Below, piece after piece: positions 1-7,104 of a stretch of DNA of 10,122 bases. Position numbers and translations under genes: made by a program. The notes beneath the pieces were generated by a model, which was not told the origin of the DNA, did no database searches, and saw only the letters and a list, made by a program, of their open reading frames with translations. The stretch's first letter is position 1. Each line of letters begins with the position of its first letter. Source of the DNA: an uncultured Porphyromonadaceae bacterium (lineage in GTDB: Bacteria; Bacteroidota; Bacteroidia; Bacteroidales; Muribaculaceae); the NCBI GenBank assembly GCA_900548705.1, contig URLF01000087.1, positions 1 to 10,122 on the forward strand, given 5' to 3'.

Positions 1-288
1 AAGCCCCTCCGTATCTGGTGACGCGAGCATCTGGGAGACATGGAATGATGTCAGCCATGATTCCCCGGCAAGAAGCAGAAGCCCCCACACGAAGCAGAGG
101 GAGAAAACAATCGAAGGCATGAACGCCAAACCGCCAAGACGGGGAACCGCGCCTTTGTGTATCTTTCTTTCGTCAGGTTCGTCAAAGAGCTTTTTGCGGA
201 AAGAGATGAGAAGAATCTGGGGGATGATGATACCCGCCAGTATGGAGCTGGCGAGAAAGACGGATATGGCAATTAAGACCCACTGCAT
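1..288 (-). CDS. WecA/TagO-type undecaprenyl-phosphate sugar-1-phosphate transferase, N-terminal part (runs off the window)
   Basis: Only the first 96 codons are inside the window; the frame is open from the ATG at 288-286 to the left edge. An in-frame TAG lies just upstream of this ATG, so it is the earliest possible ATG start. The translation begins with a hydrophobic membrane segment (about residues 4-28). A cytoplasmic loop with F35-D-E-P-D-E-R-K-I-H-K45 follows, then P49-R-L-G-G53, and then a second hydrophobic segment (about 54-74). The DxPDxRKxHxxxxPRxGG pattern is the hallmark of the MraY/WecA/TagO polyprenyl-phosphate GlcNAc-1-phosphate transferase family, integral membrane enzymes that load the first sugar-phosphate onto undecaprenyl phosphate for O-antigen, capsule or other glycan synthesis. 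The loop fits WecA/TagO better than MraY. Sugar specificity cannot be told, and the catalytic Asp-rich loops lie outside the window. It is transcribed divergently from speA. Confidence 0.88.
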   Translation of the reverse strand, partial: MQWVLIAISVFLASSILAGIIIPQILLISFRKKLFDEPDERKIHKGAVPRLGGLAFMPSIVFSLCFVWGLLLLAGESWLTSFHVSQMLASPDTEGL

Positions 289-479
289 GCGTTTATCAGG
301 CTAAAGTTAAGAATGAGGAATTTCCCGCGCGGGTTATTGTCCGGCGCGCGGCATGGGTTACGTTGATTATGACGAAGATGACAGACATAAGTTTCCGGGG
401 GCAGTAAGGGGTCTCCCGCGGAGCCGCCATTCCAGTGGCAGAAAAAGGGCTGGCTGAAAAGGGATACCGTTAATCGGTG

Positions 480-510
480 CAAAATTACGAAAAAAACGCC
501 AAACTGCCAA
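480..510 (-). promoter_or_regulatory. Probable promoter of the wecA-like gene
   Basis: Read on the minus strand, positions 487-480 give TAATTTTG, which matches the Bacteroidota -7 consensus TAnnTTTG. A TTG at 510-508 lies 20 bases upstream, in the expected place for the -33 element. The start would be around 470-476, leaving an mRNA leader of about 185 bases before the ATG at 288. Assigned by motif only. Confidence 0.5.
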
Positions 511-562
511 GGGTAAAGTCAAAAATGCCAGACATATCCCCCTCGGGTCGGGAAAAATTGCT

Positions 563-570
563 TATCTTTG
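563..570 (+). promoter_or_regulatory. -7 element of the speA promoter
   Basis: TATCTTTG fits the Bacteroidota consensus TAnnTTTG exactly and is followed by CAGT, as at the menA promoter (the 9-mer CTTTGCAGT is shared at 566-574 and 4208-4216). I do not see a good TTTG -33 element at the usual 19-21 base spacing, so the promoter may be weak or activator-dependent. The transcript would start at about 573-577, giving a leader of roughly 58 bases before the ATG at 634. Confidence 0.65.
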
Positions 571-574
571 CAGT

Positions 575-590
575 CCATCGGCAACGATGG
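575..590 (+). promoter_or_regulatory. 5'-terminal mRNA hairpin of speA with a GCAA tetraloop
   Basis: CCATCG (575-580) pairs perfectly with CGATGG (585-590) around GCAA, a GNRA-type tetraloop. The stem begins 5 bases after the -7 element, so it would sit at or within a few bases of the mRNA 5' end. No U-run follows, which argues against a terminator. A role in mRNA stability is inferred by analogy with known 5' hairpins. Confidence 0.5.
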
Positions 591-633
591 CCCCGAATTT
601 TAGTTGACAAATTTAAATCTGATAACTGACAAA

Positions 634-2532
634 ATGAGAAAATGGCGAGTTGAAGACAGCGCCGAGCTTTACAACATCGGCGGCTGGGGCCGTCAGTATT
701 TTTCGGTAAACGAAAAAGGCAACATGACGGTCACCCCTCGGCCCGGCGTGGCTTCGGTCGACATCCGAGAGGTGCTTGACGAGCTGCAGCTCAAGGACAT
801 CACCGCCCCGGTGCTTCTGCGCTTCCCCGACATCCTCGACAACCGTGTCGAGAAAATTTCCAATTGCTTCCAGCAGGCCGCCAAGGAATATGACTACCAG
901 GGACAGAATTATGTCATATACCCTATCAAGGTCAACCAGATGCGACCTGTGGTAGAGGAGATTGTAAGCCACGGGAAAAAATTCAACATAGGGCTTGAGG
1001 CCGGATCCAAACCCGAGCTTCATGCCGTGCTGGCGACCAACATCGACGAGAACGCCCTGATAATCTGCAACGGCTACAAAGACGAGGACTATATCGAGCT
1101 TGCCCTGCTCGCCCACAAGATGGGACGCCGCATCGTCCTGGTGGTGGAGAAACTCAATGAGCTGAAGCTCATCCTCAACATTGCCAGACGTCTGAAAATC
1201 ACCCCCTCGGTCGGCATCCGCATCAAGCTCTCCAACTCCGGTTCCGGAAAATGGGAAGAGTCGGGAGGGGACGAATCAAAGTTCGGGCTCAACTCCTCCG
1301 AGCTGCTCCAGGCAGTCGACTTCTTCAAGAAGAATGAAATCGAGGACTGGCTGCAACTCATACATTTCCATATCGGCAGCCAGATTACCAAGATACGCCG
1401 TATCAAGAACGCCCTGCGCGAGGCGATGCAATTCTATGTCCAGCTCTCCAAGCTCGGGTTCGGAGTCAAATTCGTCGACATCGGGGGCGGTCTGGGTGTG
1501 GATTACGACGGCACCCGCTCCTCGGCGTCCGAAAGCTCGATGAACTACTCCATCCAGGAGTATGCCAACGACGCGATTTACTCCATAGTCGATGCCTGCG
1601 GCAAAAACAACCTCCCCCAGCCCGACATCATCACCGAGAGCGGCCGTTCGCTCGCCGCCCACCACTCCGTGCTGATAATCGAGGCCCTGGAGGCCACCAC
1701 CCTTCCGCGCTGGCGTGACACCGATGAATTACGCGGCGACGAGCATGAGCTGGTCAAGGAACTGTATGCCATCTGGGACAAAATCAACCAGCAGAACCTC
1801 TTCGAGTCGTGGCATGACGCCCTGCAGTGTCGTGAGGAGGCCCTTGACCTCTTCTCAATCGGCATTGTCGACCTGCGCAACCGCGCCCTCGCCGAAAAAC
1901 TTTTCTGGGAAATCGCCCGCGAGGTGGCCAATGTCTCCTCCTCGATGAAGCATCCCCCCGAGGAGCTTCGCAAGGTGGCGCGTATGCTTCCCGACAAATA
2001 TTACTGCAACTTCTCCCTCTTCCAGTCGCTCCCCGATTCCTGGGCCATCGACCAGGTGTTCCCCATCGTCCCGATTTCGCGTCTCGACGAGAAACCGACC
2101 CGAATGGCCACCCTCCAGGACATGACCTGCGACTCCGATGGAAAAATAGCCACCTTCATCTCCCCCCAGGGAATCACCAAGGCCCTTCCCGTCCATCCCC
2201 TGAAACCGGGCGAGCCCTATTATCTCGGTGTCTTCCTTGTCGGAGCCTACCAGGAGATACTCGGCGACATGCACAACCTGTTCGGCGACACCAACGCCGT
2301 TCATATCACCTGTTACAAAGACCATTATGAGATAGACAAGGTGATTGACGGCGAGACAGTGGCTGAAGTGCTCGATTACGTTCAGTACGACCCCAAACGC
2401 CTTGTGCGCAATGTCGAGACATGGGTGACCAAGGCTATGAAGGCCGGGAAGATAACCCCCGAGGAGGGACGCGAGTTCCTTTCCAACTACCGTTCAGGTC
2501 TGTATGGATATACCTACCTCGAAAATGACTGA
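634..2532 (+). CDS. speA: Biosynthetic arginine decarboxylase SpeA
   Basis: A 632-residue cytoplasmic PLP enzyme that decarboxylates L-arginine to agmatine, the first step of the agmatine route to putrescine and spermidine. It has the SpeA layout. An alanine-racemase-like barrel comes first, with the PLP lysine K99 in YPIKVNQ, HIGSQ at 246-250, GGGLGVDYDGT at 284-294 and ESGR at 335-338. A C-terminal beta domain follows, with the CDSDG motif at 499-503 (C499 and D500, expected at the active site across the dimer interface). Length and sequence closely match Bacteroides SpeA (about 630 residues). The ATG at 634 is chosen because MRKWRVEDS is the family N-terminus; an in-frame TTG at 604 would add 10 non-conserved residues. 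The stop overlaps the truA start by 8 bases. No polyamine partner gene is adjacent, so the later steps must be encoded elsewhere. Confidence 0.97.
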   Translation: MRKWRVEDSAELYNIGGWGRQYFSVNEKGNMTVTPRPGVASVDIREVLDELQLKDITAPVLLRFPDILDNRVEKISNCFQQAAKEYDYQGQNYVIYPIKVNQMRPVVEEIVSHGKKFNIGLEAGSKPELHAVLATNIDENALIICNGYKDEDYIELALLAHKMGRRIVLVVEKLNELKLILNIARRLKITPSVGIRIKLSNSGSGKWEESGGDESKFGLNSSELLQAVDFFKKNEIEDWLQLIHFHIGSQITKIRRIKNALREAMQFYVQLSKLGFGVKFVDIGGGLGVDYDGTRSSASESSMNYSIQEYANDAIYSIVDACGKNNLPQPDIITESGRSLAAHHSVLIIEALEATTLPRWRDTDELRGDEHELVKELYAIWDKINQQNLFESWHDALQCREEALDLFSIGIVDLRNRALAEKLFWEIAREVANVSSSMKHPPEELRKVARMLPDKYYCNFSLFQSLPDSWAIDQVFPIVPISRLDEKPTRMATLQDMTCDSDGKIATFISPQGITKALPVHPLKPGEPYYLGVFLVGAYQEILGDMHNLFGDTNAVHITCYKDHYEIDKVIDGETVAEVLDYVQYDPKRLVRNVETWVTKAMKAGKITPEEGREFLSNYRSGLYGYTYLEND

Positions 2533-3352
2533 CACCAGACGATATTTCATGCGGCTGGCCTACAACGGCCTGCCGTTCCACGGATGGCAACGCCAGCCCA
2601 ACGCCCTCTCGGTCCAGCAGACTATCGAGGAGGCGATGGCCACAGTGCTGCGCCTTCCCGAAGTGGCGATAACCGGTGCCGGACGCACCGATGCCGGGGT
2701 GAGTGCCGCGCGTATGGTGGCCCATTTCGACCTCCCGGCCGACATCGCTGTCACCGGAGAGGCCGAGGAACCTATCCTCCGCGCCCTCAACTCCCTGCTC
2801 GCCCCGAACATCGTCATATACAAGATATGGGAGGTTGCCCCCGACGCCCACGCGCGGTTCGACGCTGTGAGCCGCACCTACCGTTATTTCGCCCATACCG
2901 TCCGCAGTCCGTTCACCGGCGGGATGTCATGGCTGGCACCCGCCACCCTCGACTTCGACGCCATGAACCGGGCCGCTGCAATCCTTCTCGAGACCGAGGA
3001 CTTCACATCATTCTCCAAACTCCACACTGATGTCAAGACCAACATCTGCCATGTCACCCATGCCGCCTGGCGAGCCCAGGGTGGGGGAGACTGCGAGTGT
3101 GAGTGTGAATGCGAATGCGAGGCCGCCCGTGAGGGGAAAGGGAAACCGACACTGTGGGTGTTCGAGATTACCGCCGACCGCTTCCTGCGCAATATGGTCA
3201 GGGCTGTGGTAGGCACATTGGTCGAGGTAGGTCGGGGCAAGATGACAATCGACGGTTTCCGGGAGGTCATCGAACGCCGTGACCGTTGTGCCGCCGGCAC
3301 CTCCATGCCTGCCGGGCCTCTCTTCCTACATGACATCAAATATCCCTATTGA
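2525..3352 (+). CDS. truA: tRNA pseudouridine(38-40) synthase TruA
   Basis: A 275-residue enzyme that isomerises uridines 38-40 in the tRNA anticodon stem-loop. Visible family features are RLAYNG near the start, FHGWQRQ (18-24), and the catalytic motif GAGRTDAGV at 51-59 with nucleophile D56. FSKLHTDVK, the strongly conserved FLRNMVRAVVGTLVEVGRGK, and a C-terminal AGTSMPAGPLFL segment follow. The ATG at 2525 overlaps the end of speA by 8 bases; an in-frame ATG at 2504 would add seven residues but lies deeper in speA. The odd point is a hydrophilic insertion between the KTNICHVTHAAW strand and the WVFEITADRF strand. It contains five exact Cys-Glu dipeptides (residues 190-199), where relatives usually have a short turn. 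Catalytic residues are intact, so the enzyme should be active. Confidence 0.97.
   Translation: MTDTRRYFMRLAYNGLPFHGWQRQPNALSVQQTIEEAMATVLRLPEVAITGAGRTDAGVSAARMVAHFDLPADIAVTGEAEEPILRALNSLLAPNIVIYKIWEVAPDAHARFDAVSRTYRYFAHTVRSPFTGGMSWLAPATLDFDAMNRAAAILLETEDFTSFSKLHTDVKTNICHVTHAAWRAQGGGDCECECECECEAAREGKGKPTLWVFEITADRFLRNMVRAVVGTLVEVGRGKMTIDGFREVIERRDRCAAGTSMPAGPLFLHDIKYPY
3092..3121 (+). repeat. Hexanucleotide microsatellite TGYGAR x5 inside truA
   Basis: Five consecutive copies of TGYGAR encode (Cys-Glu)5. Copies differ only at third codon positions: TGCGAG, TGTGAG, TGTGAA, TGCGAA, TGCGAG. The six-base unit means that gain or loss of copies keeps the reading frame, so this would alter loop length rather than switch the gene off. 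Confidence 0.9.
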
Positions 3353-3365
3353 CCCTGAATCCCAG

Positions 3366-4175
3366 ATGACATCACGCGACCCGCAGACCAACCGCCCCGA
3401 CACTTTCGACGGAATCGAGAGTGTTTTCTCAGCCACCTATTTCCTTACCCCCGGGGAGTGTAATCCACAGCAGCGTATGCCCTTGACATTGCTGATAAAC
3501 AGGCTTATCGAGGTGGCGACCCTGCATGCCAACCAGGTAGGCATCGGTTACGCCTTTCTGGTCAGGGAGCATCAGACATGGGTGCTGTCGAGGGTGGCAG
3601 TGGAGATGAGGCGTTATCCCGGGGTCAACGAGAATTACACAATCTCCACCTGGATTTCATCAATATCGCGACTCTTCTCAGAGCGTGATTTCGAGATTTG
3701 CGCCGAAAGTGGGGAGGTTATAGGCCATGCCCGCACGGTCTGGGCGGTGATTGACACCCGTACCCGTCAGGTGGGGGATATCTCACGGATTTCCTGGGTG
3801 AAGGAGCTGATTCCCGACCGCGAGCCGCCGGTTGACAAGCCGTCGCGCCTACGCCCGATACAGCCACCTGCTGATGGAGAGGTTGCCCCCGATGGGTTCC
3901 GTGAGACTAAATACAGGTTTCAGTACACCGACATCGACTTCAACCGCCACGTCAATTCCTCGCGTTATATCGAGCTGCTGTTGAACCAGTGGAGCCTTGA
4001 TTTCCACGATGCCAACCGTCTGACCCGTTTCGAGATAGCTTATATCCATGAGGCGCGTTACGACATGGAAGCCACCCTTTTGCTCCAGACCGAAGGCTCA
4101 CAGACCCGCGCCGAACTTATCGGCCCTGACCGGCAGCCGATTCTCCGCTCCCTGCTGCGTTTCTCTCCGCGATGA
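3366..4175 (+). CDS. Acyl-ACP thioesterase (FatA/FatB-like, double hotdog)
   Basis: A 269-residue protein of the acyl-ACP thioesterase family (PF01643 type), which hydrolyses acyl-ACP to release free fatty acids from type II fatty acid synthesis. The N-terminal hotdog includes the ECNPQQRMPLTLLINRLIEVATLHAN segment, with VLSRVAVEMRRYPGVNE after it. The C-terminal hotdog carries YTDIDFNRHVNSSRYIE, matching the plant DxNxHVN catalytic motif with D191, N193 and H195. Chain-length preference cannot be read from sequence. The ATG at 3366 lies 13 bases after the truA stop and is preferred. An in-frame ATG at 3330, overlapping truA, would add 12 residues, and the N-terminus is not conserved enough to exclude it. 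It is probably co-transcribed with speA and truA. The menA promoter follows immediately. Confidence 0.9.
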   Translation: MTSRDPQTNRPDTFDGIESVFSATYFLTPGECNPQQRMPLTLLINRLIEVATLHANQVGIGYAFLVREHQTWVLSRVAVEMRRYPGVNENYTISTWISSISRLFSERDFEICAESGEVIGHARTVWAVIDTRTRQVGDISRISWVKELIPDREPPVDKPSRLRPIQPPADGEVAPDGFRETKYRFQYTDIDFNRHVNSSRYIELLLNQWSLDFHDANRLTRFEIAYIHEARYDMEATLLLQTEGSQTRAELIGPDRQPILRSLLRFSPR

Positions 4176-4181
4176 TTCCTG

Positions 4182-4212
4182 TTGTCTTTCTCCTCAAAAT
4201 TAAGTAACTTTG
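4182..4212 (+). promoter_or_regulatory. menA promoter (TTG-N20-TAACTTTG)
   Basis: TAACTTTG at 4205-4212 matches the Bacteroidota -7 consensus, and TTG at 4182-4184 lies 20 bases upstream as a -33 element. The -7 element ends only 8 bases before the menA ATG at 4221, so the transcript would have almost no 5' leader. The promoter fills the 45-base gap after the thioesterase gene and starts a new unit. Confidence 0.7.
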
Positions 4213-4220
4213 CAGTAGCA

Positions 4221-5162
4221 ATGAAAACTGAAACCGAGAAAAAGAAAGATAACACCTCAGCCGCAGGCCGTCCCGGCCCTCTGAAAGTATGGATCGAGGC
4301 GATGAGACTCCGCACACTCCCCGCATCCATTTCGGGCGTTCTCGCCGGAGTCGCCGTGGCTCTCCAGCGGGGGCATTTCGACTGGCTTCCCGCCCTCCTG
4401 TGTCTCCTCTTTGCGCTTGCCGCGCAGATTGGAAGCAATTTCGCGAATGAATATTACGATTACCGCGACGGTCTCGACAAACCGGGGCGCGAAGGGTTCC
4501 GGCGTGGGGTCACCGAGGGTGACATCACCCCCCTGGCCATGCACCGCGCCACCGCGATAGCCTTCGGCATCGCCGCCCTGATAGGATGCTCCCTCATCTA
4601 CTGGGGAGGGTGGTGGCTTGTGTTGGCCGGAATCTTCATCTTCATCGGCGCGTTGAGCTATTCCGCCGGGCCATTCCCTCTGTCGCGCAACGCCATGGGG
4701 GAAATCGCGGTGGTGATTTTCTACGGCCTGATTCCGGTGGGATTCACCTTCTACCTCCAGACCGGATATTTCTCGTATGACGATTTCGCCGCCGGACTCG
4801 CGGTAGGCTTGATGACGGCGAATATCCTGATTGTCAACAATTACCGCGACCATGACGATGACAAGGCCGTCAACAAGCTGACTACCGCCGTAGTCTTTGG
4901 CCGCAATGCTGTCGCCTGGGCCTATCTGCTCAACGGATTCATCGCCGTCGCCTTGACCCTGGGTATGTGGATTTCCGCAGGGACAATCACCCTGGTTTTC
5001 CCGACGCTCTATCTGATTGCCCATGTCTGCCTGTGGCGTTATCTCCGGGCGAATGAGGGACACCGGCTGAACCCCGCGCTGGGAATGACGGCGATGCTGA
5101 TGTTGCTGTTCATCATAGCCCTCCTGATTGTCAGTGCGGTTGACTTCACCCCCGTCCCCTGA
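4221..5162 (+). CDS. menA: 1,4-dihydroxy-2-naphthoate polyprenyltransferase MenA
   Basis: A 313-residue integral membrane prenyltransferase of the UbiA superfamily. It attaches the polyprenyl tail to 1,4-dihydroxy-2-naphthoate, giving demethylmenaquinone for anaerobic respiration. A lysine-rich hydrophilic start (residues 1-20) leads into WIEAMRLRTLPASISG, like the WLESLRPKTLPL start region of E. coli MenA. The first Mg-diphosphate motif is N76-E-Y-Y-D80-Y-R-D83-G-L-D86. The second is N206-N-Y-R-D210-H-D-D-D214, followed by KLTTAVVFGR, typical of MenA. About eight or nine hydrophobic segments are visible. The ATG at 4221 is the only sensible start: the in-frame TTG at 4182 is the -33 promoter element itself. 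The predicted transcript is close to leaderless. No other men gene is adjacent. It is followed by recF after 42 bases with no clear promoter. Confidence 0.93.
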   Translation: MKTETEKKKDNTSAAGRPGPLKVWIEAMRLRTLPASISGVLAGVAVALQRGHFDWLPALLCLLFALAAQIGSNFANEYYDYRDGLDKPGREGFRRGVTEGDITPLAMHRATAIAFGIAALIGCSLIYWGGWWLVLAGIFIFIGALSYSAGPFPLSRNAMGEIAVVIFYGLIPVGFTFYLQTGYFSYDDFAAGLAVGLMTANILIVNNYRDHDDDKAVNKLTTAVVFGRNAVAWAYLLNGFIAVALTLGMWISAGTITLVFPTLYLIAHVCLWRYLRANEGHRLNPALGMTAMLMLLFIIALLIVSAVDFTPVP

Positions 5163-5204
5163 CATCCCACTCTCCACCATCTAACATACAAACCTGTCTT
5201 TCCC

Positions 5205-6320
5205 GTGCTGCTCAACAGATTAGCCATAACGAACTTCAAAAACATCCCGGACGCGCGCCTTGAGTTCTCACCCAAGGTCAACTGCTTCCTGGGTGACAAC
5301 GGCATGGGGAAAAGCAACCTCCTCGATGCCATCTACTACCTGAGCTTCTGCAAAAGTTTCTCGGGACTCACCGATATGCAGCTGATAAGGAGAGGGGAGG
5401 GGTTCGCCACCCTCCGTGGCAGCTATCTGCGGCGCGGACTCGATGAGGAGCTTACCCTCGGGCTGCAGCCCGGCAAGCGGAAGAGCTTCAAACGGTCAGG
5501 CAAGGAGTATGAACGCCTCAGCACCCACATCGGGGCTTTCCCGCTGGTGATTGCCTCACCCGCCGACAGTGACCTGGTGACAGGCACGGGGGAGGAACGC
5601 CGCCGCCTGATGGATATGGTCATCTCTCAGGCTGATCCGGTCTATCTCGACCATCTGATACGCTATACACGCGCGTTGCAGCAGCGCAACAAGATGCTGC
5701 GCGACCATTGCGTCGATCCGTCGCTCTACCTCTCGGTGGAGATGGCGATGGAACGTGCGGCCATATATCTCACCTCGGCCCGTCAGAAATGGGTGGAGGA
5801 GCTTTCCGGAATATTCGCCACCCGCTACGGCGCGATTGCCGCCGACGGGGAGATACCATCGGTCGGTCTGCGCAGCCATCTCGCCTCGGAGCCTCGCGGA
5901 TTCGAGGCGATGCTCGATTCCGCGCGTCGCCATGACGAAATGGTGGGCCACACCTCCGTAGGCCCCCACCGCGACGACCTTGAGCTGTCGCTCAACGGCA
6001 TGCCGGTAAGGCGTGTCGCCTCCCAGGGACAGTGCAAGACCTACACGGTCGCCCTGCGTCTGGCCCAGTACAGTTTCCTTGAGGATGCTTCCGGGATGAA
6101 ACCCATAATGCTCCTCGACGATGTGTTCGACCGCCTGGACGCGCGTCGTGTCGAACGGCTCGTGGAGGTGGTCTCCGGAGAAGGGTTCGGACAGATTTTC
6201 ATCACCGACACCAACCGTGGCCATCTCGACAACATAATGTCGCGCACCGGAGCGGGTGATCACCGTTCCTGGTTTGTGGAGAACGGCAATTTCCAACCGC
6301 TTGACAACACTTCCGACTGA
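5205..6320 (+). CDS. recF: DNA replication and repair protein RecF
   Basis: A 371-residue SMC-like ATPase that acts with RecO and RecR in loading RecA at gapped DNA and stalled forks. The Walker A motif GDNGMGKS is at 30-37 (K36). The ABC signature SQGQ is at 273-276, and Walker B with the D-loop region is LLDDVFDRLD at 303-312. The length fits the family. The start is the GTG at 5205, because LLNRLAITNFKNI is the conserved first beta strand and no ATG precedes it in frame at a suitable distance. It lies 42 bases after menA, and its TGA overlaps the ATG of the next gene by one base (TGATG), suggesting translational coupling. recF next to a DUF721 gene is common in Bacteroidota; here dnaA and dnaN are not in view. 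Confidence 0.97.
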   Translation: MLLNRLAITNFKNIPDARLEFSPKVNCFLGDNGMGKSNLLDAIYYLSFCKSFSGLTDMQLIRRGEGFATLRGSYLRRGLDEELTLGLQPGKRKSFKRSGKEYERLSTHIGAFPLVIASPADSDLVTGTGEERRRLMDMVISQADPVYLDHLIRYTRALQQRNKMLRDHCVDPSLYLSVEMAMERAAIYLTSARQKWVEELSGIFATRYGAIAADGEIPSVGLRSHLASEPRGFEAMLDSARRHDEMVGHTSVGPHRDDLELSLNGMPVRRVASQGQCKTYTVALRLAQYSFLEDASGMKPIMLLDDVFDRLDARRVERLVEVVSGEGFGQIFITDTNRGHLDNIMSRTGAGDHRSWFVENGNFQPLDNTSD

Positions 6321-6610
6321 TGAAAAGAACCGAACCGATGTCGCTCCGCGAGATTATCGACCGCGTGATGGATTCCTCGGCCCGCAAGGATGACATGCTC
6401 GCGATGAGGGCCGCGTCGCTATGGGCCGATGTCGTCGGGCCCGGAGTCAACCGGTATACGGTCAGACGGTATGTGGCCGACGGTGTGCTTCACGTCTATC
6501 TCTCCTCCGGCCCGTTGAAGAGCGAGCTGTCATTCCGTCGCGACGCGATTGCCCGGTCAATCAATGACATCCTCGGGCGTGAAATCATAAAATCAATACG
6601 TTTCCATTGA
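6320..6610 (+). CDS. DciA-like DUF721 protein
   Basis: A 96-residue protein of the DUF721 family. Its features are the N-terminal SLREIIDRVMDSSARKDDML segment and W35-A-D-V-V-G-P, the family's most recognisable stretch. A beta-rich part with VADGVLHVYLSSGPLKSELSFRR and an IIKSIRFH end follow, as in KH-like DciA domains. DciA is the ancestral loader or operator of the replicative helicase DnaB in many bacteria that lack DnaC or DnaI. Whether the short Bacteroidota members carry out that job is inferred from the family. Overlap of the start with the recF stop by one base indicates a shared message, and the pairing of a RecA-loading factor with a putative helicase loader makes sense. Confidence 0.85.
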   Translation: MKRTEPMSLREIIDRVMDSSARKDDMLAMRAASLWADVVGPGVNRYTVRRYVADGVLHVYLSSGPLKSELSFRRDAIARSINDILGREIIKSIRFH

Positions 6611-6633
6611 GACAACGATAAGAACGACTGAAT

Positions 6634-7104
6634 ATGAACCCCATAGAAATCCCTTCCTGCCCCAATCCGAAAGTGCCGGCTCCCGTGGCCCCTTTCCATC
6701 ACGCTCTTGAGGCGCAGTTGCGTTTCAATGATGTCGATGTGTTCGGACATGTCAACAACTCGGTCTACCTCCAGCTCCTCGACCTGGCCAAGGTGAGGTA
6801 TTTCGAGGCGGTGCTTGGCGGCCCTGTCGACTGGCATGACGCTACGGTGGTCGTGGTGAATATCAACGCCAGTTTCTTCTCACCCGCCTATTTCGAGGAG
6901 CCGCTGACCGTGGCCACCGCTGTCGGGAAGATGTCTGTCCACAGTTTCATACTGGAGCAGCGGATTTTCAATCCCCAGACCGGCGATGTGAAATGTGTCG
7001 CGCAGACCGTAATGGCCGGATTCGACCCCCGCACCGCCACAGGCATCCCCGTGCCTGACAAATGGGTAAAGGCGCTATTAAATTTTGAAAATCGCGCGGA
7101 ATAA
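6634..7104 (+). CDS. Single-hotdog acyl-CoA thioesterase (4HBT/FadM/YbgC-like)
   Basis: A 156-residue single hotdog-fold protein. R30-F-N-D33-V-D35-V-F-G-H39-V-N-N42 followed by VYLQLLDLAKVRYFE matches the helix-containing active-site motif of 4-hydroxybenzoyl-CoA and YbgC/FadM-type thioesterases. D33 or D35 is the likely catalytic acid. These enzymes hydrolyse acyl-CoA thioesters in the cytoplasm, usually as tetramers; the substrate is unknown here. The first 20 residues are proline-rich and unlike the core. The ATG at 6634 is 23 bases after the DUF721 stop, consistent with the same operon. The last codons carry the -33 element of the next promoter. It is unrelated in domain number to the double-hotdog acyl-ACP thioesterase upstream. 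Confidence 0.87.
   Translation: MNPIEIPSCPNPKVPAPVAPFHHALEAQLRFNDVDVFGHVNNSVYLQLLDLAKVRYFEAVLGGPVDWHDATVVVVNINASFFSPAYFEEPLTVATAVGKMSVHSFILEQRIFNPQTGDVKCVAQTVMAGFDPRTATGIPVPDKWVKALLNFENRAE

Larger units (their letters stand above)
289..633. other. Divergent intergenic region between the wecA-like gene and speA
   Basis: No convincing gene is present here. The region contains the minus-strand promoter (480-510), the speA -7 element (563-570), and a GC-rich inverted repeat at 325-351 that would lie in the long leader of the wecA-like mRNA. In that repeat a 7-base arm at 325-331 pairs with 345-351 around a 13-base loop. A hairpin at 575-590 belongs to the speA leader. Frames through the region have non-ATG starts or shadow the neighbouring genes and show no family resemblance. 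Confidence 0.6.

Noticed and set aside
51..304. Short open frames on both strands (plus 119-304, minus 51-272)
   Set aside because: They overlap, in other frames, the clearly recognisable WecA/TagO-type N-terminus read on the minus strand from 288.
273..482. Minus-strand frame of 69 codons in the divergent intergenic region
   Set aside because: It begins with TTG inside the -7 promoter element and its product resembles nothing; it looks like chance in the leader of the wecA-like gene.
604..633. Upstream TTG start for speA
   Set aside because: The extra ten residues are not part of the family; MRKWRVEDS from the ATG at 634 is the known N-terminus.
3092..3121. Tandem repeat as a CRISPR or phase-variation switch
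   Set aside because: There are no spacers, the unit is six bases, and copy-number change keeps the frame, so it cannot act as an on-off switch.
4257..5180. 307-codon antisense open frame across menA
   Set aside because: It has no family features and arises from codon bias in a GC-rich membrane-protein gene; the plus strand carries both MenA metal motifs.
5556..6296. 246-codon antisense open frame across recF
   Set aside because: A shadow of recF, whose Walker A, signature and Walker B motifs are all on the plus strand.
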